From contig OZ024876.1 in the NCBI GenBank assembly GCA_964017185.1, forward strand, positions 15,253,726 to 15,317,725: a stretch of DNA of 64,000 nucleotides, written 5' to 3'. How positions within the stretch are numbered: the first letter of the stretch is position 1; each line of letters begins with the position of its first letter. The notes beneath the pieces are model-generated. The model had not been told where the DNA came from, did no database searches, and worked only from the letters and a program-made list of their open reading frames with translations. Of this stretch, positions 43,648 through 55,875 are shown one piece after another. The DNA is from Rugalucina vietnamica (lineage: Eukaryota > Mollusca > Bivalvia > Lucinida > Lucinidae). A program made the translations under genes and the position numbers.

Positions 43648-46600
43648 TATCCAACTCTGTTCCTTACTGTTCAATTTATGCAACTTACCAAACTCAGCTT
43701 ACAACTTATCCAACTCATCCAACTTACTGTTCAACTTATCGAACTTAACGAAATTATAGTTCAACTTATGGAACTCATCCAACTCAGCATGCAACTTATC
43801 CAACTCATCGAACACATCGTATAACTTATCGAACTCATCGGACTCAACATACAACTTATCCAACTCATTGAACTCAGCTTACAACTTAAACAACTCATCC
43901 AATTAACTGTTCAACTTATCCAACTCAGCGAACTCAACTTACAACTTATCCAACTCATCCAACTTACTGTTCAACTTATCGAACTCATCGAACTTACTGT
44001 TCAACTTATCGATCTCATCAAACTTACTGTTCAACTTATGCAACTGACCCAACTCAGCTTACAACTTATCCAACTCATCCAACTTACTGTTCAACTTATC
44101 GAACTTAACGAACTTATAGTTCAACTTATGCAACTCATCAAACTCAGCATGCAACTTATCCAACTCATCGAACTCTTTGTATAACTTATCCAACTCATCC
44201 AACTCAACATGCCACTTATCCAACTCATCCAACTTACTGTTTAACTTATTGAACTCATCGCACTTACTGTTCAACTTATGCAACTTACCCAACTCAGCTT
44301 ACAACTTATCCAACTCATCCAACATACTGCTCAACTTATGCAACTTACCAAACTCAGCTTACAACTTATCCAACTCATCCAACTTACTGTTCAACTTATC
44401 GAACTCATCGAACTTGCTGTTCAACTTATGCAACTTACCCAACTCAGCTTACAACTTATCCAACTCATCCAACTTACTGTTCAACTTATCGAACTTAACG
44501 AGCTTATAGTTCAACTTATGTAACTCATTGTGCTTAGCATGCAACTTATCCAACTCATCGAACACATCGTATAACTTATCAAACTCATCGGACTCAACAT
44601 GCAACATATCCAACTCATCGAACTCATCTTACAACTTATGCAACTCATCCAACTTACTGTTCAACTCATCCAACTCATCGAACTCAGCTTACACCTTATT
44701 CAACTCATTCAACTTACTATCCAACTTATCGAACTCATCGAACTTACTGTTCAACTTATCGAACTTACTGTTCAACTTATGCAACTTACCCAACTCAGCT
44801 TACAACTTATCCAACTCATCCAACTTACTGTTCAACTTATGCAACTTACTCAACTCAGCTTACAACTTATCCTACTCATCCAACTTACTGTTCAACGTAT
44901 CGAACTTAACGAACTTATAGTTCAAGTTATGCAACTCATCCAACTTAGCATGCAACTTATCCAACTCATAGAACTCAGCGTATAACTTATCCAACTATTC
45001 CAACTCAACATGCAACTTATCCAACTCATCGAACTCAGCTTACAACTTATCCAACTCATCCAACTTACTGTTCAACTTATCCAACTCATCGAACTCAGCT
45101 TACAACTTATCAAACTCATCAAACTTACTGTTCAACTTATCGAACTCATTAAACTTACTGTTCAACTTATCGAACTCATTGAACTTACTGTTCAACTTAT
45201 GCAACTTACCCAACCCAGCTTACAACTTATCCAACTCATCCAACTTACTGTTCAACTTATGCAACTCACCCAACTCAGCTTACAACTTATCCAACTCATC
45301 CAACTTACTGTTCAACTTATACAACTCATCGAACATTTCGTATAAACTTAACGAACTTATAGTTCAACTTATGCAACTCATCCAACTCAGCATGCAACTT
45401 ATCCAACTCATCGAACTCAACTTACAACTTATACAACTCATCGAACATTTCGTATAACTTATCCAACTCATCCAACTCATCGAACTTACTGTTCAACTTA
45501 TGCAGCTTACCCAACTCAGCGTATAACTTATGTAAGTCATCGAACTCAGCAAGCAACTTATCCAACTCATCAAACTCAGCGTATAACTTATCCAACTCAT
45601 CTAACTCAACATGCAGCTTATCAAACTCATGGAACTCAGCGTATAACTTATACAACTCATCGAACTTACTGTTCAACTTATGCAACTCATCGAACTCAGC
45701 TTACAACTTATCGAACTCATCAAACTTACTGTTCAACTTATCGAACTCATCGAACTTACTGTTCAACTTATGCAACTTACCCAACTCAGCTTACAACTTA
45801 TCCAACTCATACAACTTACTGTTCATCTTATCGAACTTAACGAACTGGTAGTTCAACTTATGCAACTCATCCAACTCGGCATGCAACTTATCCAACTCAT
45901 CGAACACATTGTATAACTTATCAAACTCATCGGACTCAACATGCAATTTATCCAACTCATCGAACTCAGCTTACAACTTATCCAACTCATCCAACTTACT
46001 GTTCAACTTATCCAACTCATCGAACCCAGCTTACAACTTATCCAACTCATCCAACTTACTGTTAAACTTATCCAACTCATCGAACTTACTGTTCAACTTA
46101 TCGAACTCATCGAACTTACTGTTCAACTTATGCAACTTACCCAACCCAGCTTACAACTTATCCAACTCATCGAACTTACTGTTCAACTTATCGAACTTGA
46201 CGAACTTATAGTTCAACTTATGCAACTCATCCAACTCAGCATGCAACTTATCCAACTCATCGAACACATCGTATATTTATCAAACTCATCGGACTCAACA
46301 TGCAACTTATCCAACTCATCGAACTCAGCTTACAACTTATCCAACTCATCCAACTTACTGTTCAACTTATCCAACTCATCCAACTCAGCTTACAACATAT
46401 ACAACTCATCCAACTTACTGTTCAACTTATCGAACTCATCGAACTTACCGTCAACTTATCGAACTCATCGAACTTACTGTTCAACTCATGCAACTTACCC
46501 AACTCAGCTTACAACTTATCCAACTCATCCAACTTACTGTTCAACTTATGCAACTCATCGAACTCAGCTTATAACTTATCCAACTCATCCAACTCACTGT

Positions 46601-47760
46601 TCAACTTATCAAACTCATCCAACTTACTGTTCAACATATGCAACTTACCCAACTCAGCTTACAACTTATCCAACTCATCCAACTTACTGATCAACTTATG
46701 CAACTTACCCAACTCAGCTTACAACTTATCCAACTCATCCAACTTACTGTTCAACGTATCGAACTTAACGAACTTATAGTTCAACTTATGCAACTCATCC
46801 AACTCAGCATGCAACTTATCCAACTCATCGAACATTTCGTATAACTTATCCAACTCTTCCAACTCAGCTTACAACTTATCTAACTCATAGAACTCAGCTT
46901 ACAACTTATCCAACTCATCCAACTTACTGTTCAACTTATCGAACTTAACGAACTTATAGTTCAACTTGTGCAACTCATCCAACTCAGTATGCAACTTATC
47001 CAACTCATCGAACATTTCGTATAACTTATCCAACTCTTCCAACTCAGCTTACAACTTATCCAACTCATCGAACTCAGCTTACAACTTACCCAACTAATCC
47101 AACTTACTGTTCAACTTTTCGAACTCATCGAACTTGCTGTTAAACTTATGCAACTTACCCAACTCAGCTTACAACTTATCCAACTCATCCAACTTACTGT
47201 TCAACTTATGCAACTTACTCAACTCAGCTTACAACTTATCCAACTCATCCAACTTACTGTTCAACTTACCGAACTTAACGAACTTATAGTTCAACTTATG
47301 CAACTCATCCAACTTAGCATGCAACTTATCCAACTCATAGAACTCAGCGTATAACTTATCCAACTCATCCAACTCAACATGCAACTTATCCAACTCATCG
47401 AACTCAGCTTACAACTTATCCAACTCATCCAACTTACTGTTCAACTTATCCAACTCATCGAACTCAGCTTACAACTTATCAAACTCATCGAACTTACTGT
47501 TCAACTTATCGAACTCATCAAACTTACTGTACAACTTATCGAACTCATGGAACTTACTGTTCAACTTATGCAACTTACCCAACCCAGCTTACAACTTATC
47601 CAACTCATCCAACTTACTGTTCAACGTATGCAACTTACCCAACTCATCGAACTTGTTCTTTAACTTATCCAACTCAGCGAACTCAACATGCAACTTACCC
47701 TACTTATCGAACTTAACATTCAACTTCGGTTACTCAACTTACTGAACTCTTCGAACTTAA
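43648..47760 (-). repeat. Satellite array B, 30-bp monomers, minus orientation
   Basis: About 4.1 kb of the same monomer as 31760-37295 but inverted: plus-strand forms AACTTATCCAACTCATCCAA+CTTACTGTTC, ATCCAACTCATCGAACTCAG and similar. The block marker appears as CGAACTTATAGTTCAAC about every 330-490 bp, with outliers at 180 and 570. Monomer types, junctions and block order match array A closely, so the arrays share one origin. The left edge is abrupt, just after the GCGGAA cluster. Confidence 0.97.
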
Positions 47761-48172
47761 CTTAAATATTAAGACTTATTATAATGTATGATATCCTATG
47801 TTCCCCAACCTATATGCTAACTATTATAACTCATCCAACTCAACTTACATTGTTTAGTATCCATGAATAGTTCGTTCTACACATCAGCTACTATTTGTTA
47901 TATTAAATGCAACTATAACAACTTATCCTACTCAACTTACATCTTTGATCATCCCGTATGGTATAAGTATCTTCAATATATAAGGAATATAACGGTCCAC
48001 AGAATAAATACGGTAAGCTGTAAGCTGAGCTAGATGAGTTAAGCTAAGTTGAGAATTCTTTGCGTTTTCGCCTCAAGAAAGACAAGAACTATCAGCCAAA
48101 ATATGTGTATACTTTTTGTCCCTATGTGCTGAGCATGATGAGCTGAGTAAGTTGAGCTTCCATTGTGTAGAT
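47761..48172. repeat. Decayed satellite edge, mixed orientation
   Basis: Scattered CATCCAACTCAACTTACA pieces (47831-47850, 47930) continue array B. At 48012-48053 and 48127-48155 the motif flips to the plus orientation (GTAAGCTGTAAGCTGAGC). Confidence 0.65.
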
Positions 48173-48348
48173 ATTCGGGACCGGGAGTATGAAGTATAAG
48201 CCTTTTATTTCGACAAACATATATAAAATAATTAAAAGTAACAGAGTATATCACAGCATGCACATGTATATAAACACGATTAGTTACGAGATGAATCACA
48301 GATAATAGGAAGTACTTTTATATCACGGCAAGCAAATTGTTGTATTTT

Positions 48349-50047
48349 TAGCTCACCTGAGCCGAAGGCTCATAGGTGAGCTTATAGTATACCCATGCTC
48401 CGGCGTCCGTCCGTCGTCCGTCCGTCCGTCCGTCGTCCGTCGTCCACAATTTCAAAGATCTTCTTCTCTGAAACCGCTGGGCCGATTGTTCTCATATTAC
48501 ACATACACCATCTACAGGTAGGGGGAAATAATAATTGTGTTTTTTGTTTTGATCGGATAAGGACTCTGGTTGCTATGGCAACTTATGCTTCCCATAGACT
48601 TATAATGGAAAAAAAGTGAAAATTGCCAGTTTTGGCTGTCTTGTTGGAGATATTTGAATTTTGTTTTTGCAGAAATGTTTATTGAGTAGTCCTTTACGTT
48701 TCATGTGACTTTTGTCCTAATCCTTCATTTTGATTGGTTGCAGGGGCCCCATATAGGGCAAAATTTCGAAAAACATTCAAAAATCTTCTTCTCAGAAACT
48801 GTCAAGGGGATGAAGCCTATACTTTGTATACATGTTCCTGACAGTGACCTCTACATAATTTGTGTTTTTTTATTCCAGGCGGATAAGAATTCTGGTTGCC
48901 CTGGCAACTTAAAGTTTCCATAGACTTATAATGGGAAAAGTGGAAATCGGCTATTTTTCCGCTAAAATTGCAGAGATTTAAATTTTGTTTTTGCAGAAAT
49001 GTTTATTGAGTAGTGTTTAACGTTTCTTGCGAGTTTTGTCCTAATCCTTTATTTTGATTGGTTGCTGGGGCCCCATAAAGGGCAAAATTTTGAAAAAAAA
49101 AAAAAAAAAACATTCAAAAATCTTCTCCTCAAAAACTGTCAAGTGGATGAATCCTGTACTTTGTATACATGTTTCTGACAGTAGCCTCTACATAATTTGT
49201 GTTTTTTATTCCAGTCGGATAAGAACTCTGGTTGCTATTGTAACTTTAAGTTTCCATAGACTTATAATGGGAAAAGTGGAAATTAGCTATTTTTTGAAAA
49301 CTATTGCAGCCTGAGATCTGAAAAGTGGTAGATGCAAACAACTAATGGATTAGATGAAGGTAAATGATTAATTTAGGTCAAGGTCATCTCTTGACCTTGG
49401 CCGGTCTGTCGTCCATACACACTTTTCAAAGATTTTTGTCTCTGAAACCACTAGGCCAATCAAAGCCAAATTTTATATGAAGCATCTATAGGAAGTGGGA
49501 ACCAATGTGTATATAAATAATCCAGGTCACATGACCAAGATGGCCGCCATGCCCATATATGGTAAAAACCCTTAAAATATCTTCTTCTCCAGAACCAGTG
49601 AACCGATTTCAACGAAACTTTGCATGAAGTATGGGTGACTCAAGTACTACAATGTATATATAAAACATGACCCTGTGGTGACCTTGACCTATTTTATGGC
49701 AAGGTCAACATAGTCAACATAGGTCGTCAATGCATTTGAATGGGGAAAACTTTTAAAATGTCATTTTAAGTGAAAGTCTTGCAGGAAATGGGCAGTAGGA
49801 CTGAAATTTAATGATTCTGAAAAAAAAATGGACCCCAGGGGCTCATCTGCTTTTAAAATGTTATTTGAAGGGGAAAATCAGCAGGAAATTGGCAAATGGA
49901 CAAAATATTGATTATTCTGAAAAAAGAAAATGGCCCAAGGGCTTCATCTGCCCCTGCACTGGGGTTAAATACCATTATATTCAAATATGTTTATTGGTAT
50001 ATGAAGCAGATCTCAGGTGAGCGTTTACAGGACCATTGGTCCTCTGG
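48349..50047 (+). mobile_element. Helitron-like tandem-repeat element, second copy
   Basis: Same left hairpin (AGCTCACCTGAGCCGAAGGC..AGGTGAGCT), (CGTCCGTC)n, and right end CTCAGGTGAGCG..GGACCATTGGTCC-CTCTGG before host TTTT. The core differs: two units of about 325 bp (CAGAAATGTTTATTGAGTAG at 48671 and 48996) plus a single-copy part with CATGACCAAGATGGCCGCCA. Closely related ends with different cores suggest core exchange within the family. Confidence 0.75.
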
Positions 50048-50469
50048 TTTTAAAATTGATATAGTAATAACACATATAGTTATTTGAAATGTTTATAGAG
50101 ACATAGATGCCTGGATCCCAATGGTTACCTTTGCTCGAAAACGAAAACTTAAAATAAGTGCAAGTCAAAATAAAATTAAATTTGGGGTCAGCAAGGAGAC
50201 CACAAAGGGTAGGCTCCCACAGTAGCTCCTTACAGACAAGGACCAAAAACGGCCAAAAAGGGGAGGAGGGAGAAATCTGAAAAAAATTAATCAAAGGAAA
50301 CTGTGGGACAAAGCATCCCAGGTCTCAGCAACCAGTAAAATAAGAAAATGATACATAAAAAATTTAGGGTTTTAGACATAACTGAATGAAAATGGAAAGA
50401 ACATAACACAAGTAAAAAAATGAACAAAGAATAAAACAAAACTGAACAAAGAATTTTCAAAATAAGAAA
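50048..50469. other. No gene seen
   Basis: A-rich on the plus strand; could be the 3' end of the LINE fragment to its right. Confidence 0.4.
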
Positions 50470-50915
50470 TCAGGCAGAACAAGAAGGACACTTACAGTTG
50501 AGTCCGTACCAGGCCCGGAGCAGCCTCCGGAACTGAGGATAAGATTCTGCCAATCTCAAAACATTTGGGAGGCTGTTCCAGATCCGGGCCGCCTCATACC
50601 GGAAGCTCCTTAAGCTGTACCTGGTACTGTTTACACGAGGGATCTGTGCCTGCTTCTCAGATCTGAAATCATAGGGAGAGGACTTAAGACTTATCAAGTC
50701 ATGCAAATAGGATGGAGCTATGTTGTTAACAATTTTAAAAAATTCCCCAGCCATAAGTTTCATTCTGCTGATATGCAGAGGTAGTACTCCATTTTGTTGT
50801 AGAAGATCCGGCAGAGGAGACTCAAAATCATCACAGATGAATCTGAGGGCCCTCCCCTGGATCTTCTCCATCTTATTTGCACTTGACTGATTGCAAAAAT
50901 GCTTGGCGCCAGTGT
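50470..50915 (-). pseudogene. LINE fragment, C-terminus of reverse-transcriptase ORF
   Basis: Minus strand, in one frame: KHFCNQSSANKMEKIQGRAL, RFICDDFESPLPDLLQQNGV, LPLHISRMKLMAGEFFKIVN, SPYDFRSEKQAQIPRVNSTR, YEAARIWNSLPNVLRLAESY and the ending CKCPSCSA. These are the usual C-terminal landmarks of CR1/Jockey-like ORF2 after the polymerase domain. The upstream part is missing (5' truncation near 50915). A third element family, different from those at 26394 and 21144. Confidence 0.88.
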
Positions 50916-52430
50916 GCCTTTATTTCATATTATCGATATAATTTTGTACGATTTTTTACGGGACTAGCGCAACCAAAGAGGTGTTCCTTTAATGGCGGAA
51001 TATCCTCAAATAAAAAGCACGAACATCATACCAATAGATTCTAGATGTGTTTACGCTGACAACGCACCTTGTTGAGCTCAGTAAATAACAAAAATGGAAC
51101 TTTTATAAACTTGTAGATATGACAAATATGGTAGGGAGGTAGACATGATGATAACAGTCCTGTTTGTAATAAAGGCCTGTGTCCAAGTTGTTAACTGCGA
51201 ACATGAATCTCAATGTCATATGTTTCCGTGGTTCCTTTTTCTTTATTGCCACACGGATCCAAAGTAATCCGGATATGGCGCCAAGCAAATGTCAATCTAT
51301 GTTGTCTTGATTTTAAGTATCACAAAATGCATAAAAATCATCTGAAATGAGTTAGATGACAATTAAGGTTGTAATTATCGTTGAATATCTTAAGTCAACG
51401 AAACTGTGAATATTCCAAGTTCGTGGGGTCAATGTTTGTGCGCCTCTCTGGCAGACGTCTGCTTGTGCAATGGTTGGAAAGGTGCCAAAATGTTTCAAAG
51501 GGTCAACTACCTTCATTCATTTATAAATAAATTGTTGTAATTCTGATATAAATAAGACCAGTGTGTGCAGTTATTTTGCAAAGGTCACAAAATATTGAAT
51601 TTTTCTTATTTCCAAATTTTGTACCTCTTAAAATGCCATAAAAGCTACTAAATAAGAACTGTCAAAAACCAGCATGTGTCTGAAGTTTGTTTACAATAAG
51701 GCAGTCAAGGTCATGTGATTTCCAGGAAGAGCAATGCCAAAAACATTTTTTATTATTTGGTTTTGCAACCTAGGGGTGCTTACCCTTTACCTAAGAATGT
51801 GTAGGTTTTTAAAATAAAAACTAATGTATTTTAATTGCATACAAAATAAATGTGATGGATTGATTTTGCATTATCTGACTTGTCAAAGTCTAAATTTTCA
51901 TTATTAGTCATATTTAGTTTGAAAATATTGCTATTTCTTGGTATTCTTGAAAAGAAATGCCCCTAAGGGTATAAGCTCATAAATGACTGCTGAGGTACAG
52001 TTGGAGATGAAATCATCATCACATTTGCCAAATTTTGTTTGAATTTCAGGGCTTTTTCTCATTGGAATCATTTCAATGTGCCTTAAGAATTTTCAGCAAC
52101 CCAATAATTGATTTTTGTGGCCTATTTTTATGGCGGGAATTTCCAAACAAGTGACGTCACGGACTTAGGATATACAAAAATGGCTGCCCAATGAAGCAGA
52201 CAATGTTTGTAAAAAGAGTATTTTAATGAAAAGTTTGGTGTTTGAAACTTCAAATTTGCTTTAGAAACAGAGGTTAGGAATAAATTACTCTTGATAAGGT
52301 AGAAATTAGACTCTTTTTTCTCTGAAGATTGTGCAAGCTGTCTTTGACTTCTTAGCCCCACGAACTTAGCATACTCAAGGATACTAGGTAGAGGTTTTAT
52401 AATGTTTTATAAAATACCATAAAATAGCTT
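50916..52430. other. No gene confirmed
   Basis: An 11-bp GCTTGGCGCCA at 50903 recurs inverted at about 51277. A CRE-like GTGACGTCAC is at 52151-52160 near AAATGGCTGCC. No exon could be supported. Confidence 0.4.
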
Positions 52431-52612
52431 ACCTGTTTTGGTATTCTCTTGTACACTCTCAGTGCTCTAGGGTCCAGATAGACCAAAGTCACTGGTTTCT
52501 CTGTTTGGTCATCCATGTAACTTGGGATATTCCATTGTAGGTCTGTATAAATAATATTGCCAGAATTGAGCAACATTACCAATAAGGGGAGAAGTGCTAT
52601 CACAACACATGT
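52431..52612 (-). CDS. Possible exon of an unidentified gene
   Basis: The minus strand encodes TCVVIALLPLLVMLLNSGNI then YTDLQWNIPSYMDDQTEKPV and TLVYLDPRALRVYKRIPKQ, ending exactly at a strong donor CAG|GTAAGC (donor at 52430). The first part is hydrophobic and could be a signal peptide or a membrane segment. The second has ordinary, non-repetitive composition, unlike the surrounding DNA. No family recognised. The 5' border is uncertain (an AG lies near 52613); a Met is available at LLVMLL. The foldback element at 52638 begins just upstream. No following exon was found downstream. Confidence 0.4.
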
Positions 52613-52637
52613 TTCACTTGGCTCAAAATAAATAAAC

Positions 52638-53538
52638 TACTGTCTGTGCACCATCTTTCAGTTACTATATTTTTCAAAATCTCACTTTTCTGAAACACCA
52701 CAAGAAAAATATGACCATGTCATCGTTTTGCAACCCAAAAGTCGTAAAAAGTGCCGCAAACATTTTGAAAATTGGTTCACTAATAAAATAATTACGCCAA
52801 AAGTTATTTTGAATAGGCATATTGTCCGGTGCGTTCCTTTACCGGAATGGACCGTAACGGGCCTGATTACCAGAATGGACTACCGGAATGGACATTTATA
52901 TGTGTCCTTTAGTACTTTTCATTTGGTTTTTGAGGACAGATTGGCCTAGAATATACACATGCCATGATTAATTCGAGAATCACATGGTTTAAGTATACAG
53001 TTAAATTGTGTTCCGTACTTATATAGGTCCCAGTCACAGTGGCAGCACATTTTACTCATTTCTACTTCTATTCATCCCTGTGTTTGCTATAGAACAACCA
53101 CTGGTGATCTCTATACATTTCAATCAAAGAAACTTCTGAACAGTGACCCTACCCTGGACCCCACCACTGAGTTACCCTAACGACCTAGCCACCCTGGGAA
53201 GTCAATTTTGCTATACTGGGATGAATTTTATCTTATGCAAACTATTCATATGACTACAGATGTACATTTTATTCAGATAAAATACATTTAAAGCACCCAA
53301 AGCCGTAGCATAATGTCCATTCCGGTAGTCAAATCCGGTAATTATGTCCATCCCGGTCCATTCCGGTAAAGGAACGCACCCGCATTTTGCATGTACAAGA
53401 GAGGTAATCCAAACACCTTTAGTGGCCCACCATTTTAAGACTTTTGGAATGCAAAATGGTCAAATGGTAATATTTTTCTTGAGGTCTTTCAGAAAAGTGA
53501 GAGTTTGAAAGATTCTGGAAGATGGTGAAAAGACAGTA
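52638..53538. mobile_element. Foldback element with two-part inverted arms
   Basis: Outer arms: TACTGTCTGTGCACCATCTT (52638) against AAGATGGTGAAAAGACAGTA (53519-53538), with CTCACTTTTCTGAAA and CAAGAAAAATATGACC also mirrored. Inner arms: GGTGCGTTCCTTTACCGGAA (52830) against TTCCGGTAAAGGAACGCACC (53362), extending about 65 bp with GACTACCGGAATGGAC. The spacers between inner and outer arms differ in length. The loop of about 410 bp has no ORF of note. Either one large foldback transposon or a MITE inserted into another symmetric element. Confidence 0.85.
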
Positions 53539-53544
53539 ATGTGA

Positions 53545-54035
53545 ATTATAATTGAGTTTTTCCCAAATCTGGCTGAAGAAAGTGAAACTTCATACCTAAC
53601 TATCTAGATGATTTGTAAAAAAACATGCTAATTTTTCCAGAAATAAAATGATACTGTCATGAAGATATGATAAGCTATTGCTTTATGAAAGATTATGTTG
53701 GATATTTGCTCAAATAATCAAATTATAATCTTATAAACTTTAACAATTACAGCATTGACGACCTAGCAGAGACAACATATTTCTAAGAAATACCATACAT
53801 ATACCGTAGTTACCTATCATTTCTTTATTGGATCCGAGACTCCCATAACATGAGAGGTTGTTTATTTCTAATATTTTCTATTATGATGTTCCTGTTGAAA
53901 TACCCTACTCTCATCTAACAGCCCCTATTTTGATTTGTGACTTTAGCTATCAAGTGAATGCGCAAATCAAACTCAACGTCTACGCAGAATTAGTCAGAAA
54001 TGTTGGCATTGCTAAAGTGTGATAATGGTTTTTTA
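53545..54035. other. No gene seen
   Basis: No coding feature recognised. Confidence 0.5.
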
Positions 54036-54096
54036 GGGGTGTGTTCTTTTACCAGAATGACCCAAATTACCGGAATGGACTACCGGAATGGACAGG
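54036..54096 (+). mobile_element. Solo inner arm of the 52638 element
   Basis: GGTGTGTTCTTTTACCAGAA and TTACCGGAATGGACTACCGG match the inner arm at 52830. The partner arm is absent. Confidence 0.8.
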
Positions 54097-54299
54097 AAAG
54101 CTTTTATTGCATAAATTCTGCACAAACGAAAGAAATAATGGTGCACTATCTTTTTACAGCCTCATAACATTTTCATACGCGTGAAAACTTTCATTCTTTA
54201 ATATAATTCTAGAACTTTAGTAACTCATTATTAGCACATGCTTTGGGTAGCTCCCAGAAACGAGCATAAATAAATGTTGTGTATTAACAGCACATAAAG

Positions 54300-54518
54300 T
54301 TGTAAAAATGAAAATTTTCAGCAGAAAATGTTAATGTTTTTCTTATTTTTGCTCAAAACATAAATTGTGGGTACACGTTAGAACCGCTTTGCTGAGGCGG
54401 TTCTAACGAGTACCCACAATTTATGTTTTGGAGCAAAAATAAGAAAATAGGTATACCCCTGCATACCCCAGTTTTGCTATATAAAAGTGGGGTGTTTACA
54501 TTTCACGGACATGATTTC
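54300..54518 (+). mobile_element. Family B MITE, copy 4
   Basis: The inner palindrome is best preserved here: TTATTTTTGCTCAAAACATA, ATTGTGGGTACACGTTAGAA and CCGCTTTGCTGAGGCGG, then the mirrored half. The left terminus is missing; the right reads CACGGACATGATTTC. Confidence 0.85.
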
Positions 54519-54787
54519 CTGATGATAGTTAGTTTTTAACCATTGGCATCTGACCATCAATTGATGCACTATGTGTTAGTGTATTAGCAAACTTTTTTGA
54601 CAGATTTTGTCAAAAAATGTTACCCTAGATAAAATAAGTTTGTTGTTTTCTTGTCATGAATGTATCTTCCACAACCTGCCAGTTTGCTGTTTCATTGTGC
54701 TATTATAATTTTTAGTACACCATTGTTTTGAACCATGTCCAATATTATGCACAATTTCTTTACACATGACTCCAATGTTTCTTTCAG

Positions 54788-55378
54788 TTAAAACAATTGT
54801 GAACATAGCAGGCAAAGACTAAAGTGAGAAAACAATGAATCTTGACAAGGTCGAGGAAGAAAATGAAGAGAATGAAAATGATATTCTTAATCAGTCCTTC
54901 GAGAGTATGTACTCCTTCCAACTGCCATCTACTTCACTGAAGGAGTCATTGCCAGAGAAAGAAAACAAAGAAAATGCAAGCAACAATGAAAGCGACATCC
55001 TTAATCGCTCCATGGAAAGTCCAGATTTTTCAGTGCGAGAGTCATTGCCAGATGATGGAAAAAGACCAGGTTCAGCCTCGCTCAAAGATTCTGGGCTGCA
55101 CTCTGATAAGAAGAAAGAAACATCTAAGGGCAAGGTGAAATCAGCTGAAAAATCCTCAAGAAAGCAAACAGTTGGTCATAGTTTGAAGGATGCTGCCCCG
55201 CCTCCTCCACCAGGCCCTCCACCACCCCCAGACCCAAAGAAGCGCGGAGGAGCCCCACCCCCTCCCCCAGCTCCAGATGTTAAGAATGTCCCAACATTAC
55301 CAGCAATTAAGTTCAATGCCAAGGATTTAAAGCTCTCCAAGAAAAAGTTGAGAAATGCAAAGGAAATTCTGAAAATGG
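54788..55378 (+). CDS. Proline-rich leucine-rich-repeat protein, first coding exon
   Basis: The exon starts after an acceptor TTTCTTTCAG (54787), has 47 bp of 5' UTR and opens with the ATG at 54835. It ends at ATGG|GTAAGC (55378), leaving phase 1. Its 181 residues are acidic at the start and contain an internal duplication: NDILNQSFES (about 20-29) and SDILNRSMES (about 54-63), each followed by a SLKESLP/SVRESLP motif. A Lys/Ser-rich stretch follows, then the proline tract APPPPPGPPPPPDPKKRGG and APPPPPAPD (about 121-149), and a basic KLSKKKLRNAKEILKM. Polyproline of this type binds profilin, EVH1 or SH3 domains. The following exons give leucine-rich repeats. I do not recognise the family; FH1-like proline alone does not make it a formin, since no FH2 is seen. 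An upstream non-coding exon must exist. Confidence 0.85.
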
Positions 55379-55875
55379 GTAAGCTTTTTATTCTTCATTT
55401 GAAAATCAAAACACTTAAATGAAAATTTTGTATTTAACTACAGTTTTCTTGGAAACTTAAACAGGAACTTTCCTAGAAACTAAGGGACAAGAAGAACACA
55501 CAATAACCCTTTACCTGGGGAACAGCACTTAGCCAAAAGGTAGCTTTCACACAGCTGCCTTTACTGAATCATAAGGTTAGCAGCATATATAATATTTGAC
55601 AAAGAGTGACATCAAAATAAGTAATATAACAAGCAACTGCAGAAAGTACAGTACTAGAAAAGTAAGAAATAAACAGTTGTCTTAAACTGGTATTATGGCT
55701 TGCCAACTTCGCCCTCAGAATGTATCTGGATACAATGGAAGGAAAATGAGTTTTCTAAGAATTTCACTGCAATGCCGATTTTTTATTTTATATTCTAAGT
55801 ATTCTTTTGACATTGTGACGTGACACATATTTGCAGATTCTCCTATTTTCATATGAGCAATAATGTCTAAGATAA

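Noticed and set aside
45941-46690. 249-residue open frame and many similar ones in the satellite arrays
   Set aside because: All are periodic translations of the 30-bp monomer, open in several frames at once, without conserved start or context.
52151-52160. CRE-type GTGACGTCAC near AAATGGCTGCC as a promoter
   Set aside because: Such sites occur by chance and no adjacent first exon could be shown.
55195-55285. Formin FH1 domain
   Set aside because: Polyproline is present but no FH2 domain follows; the next exons encode leucine-rich repeats.
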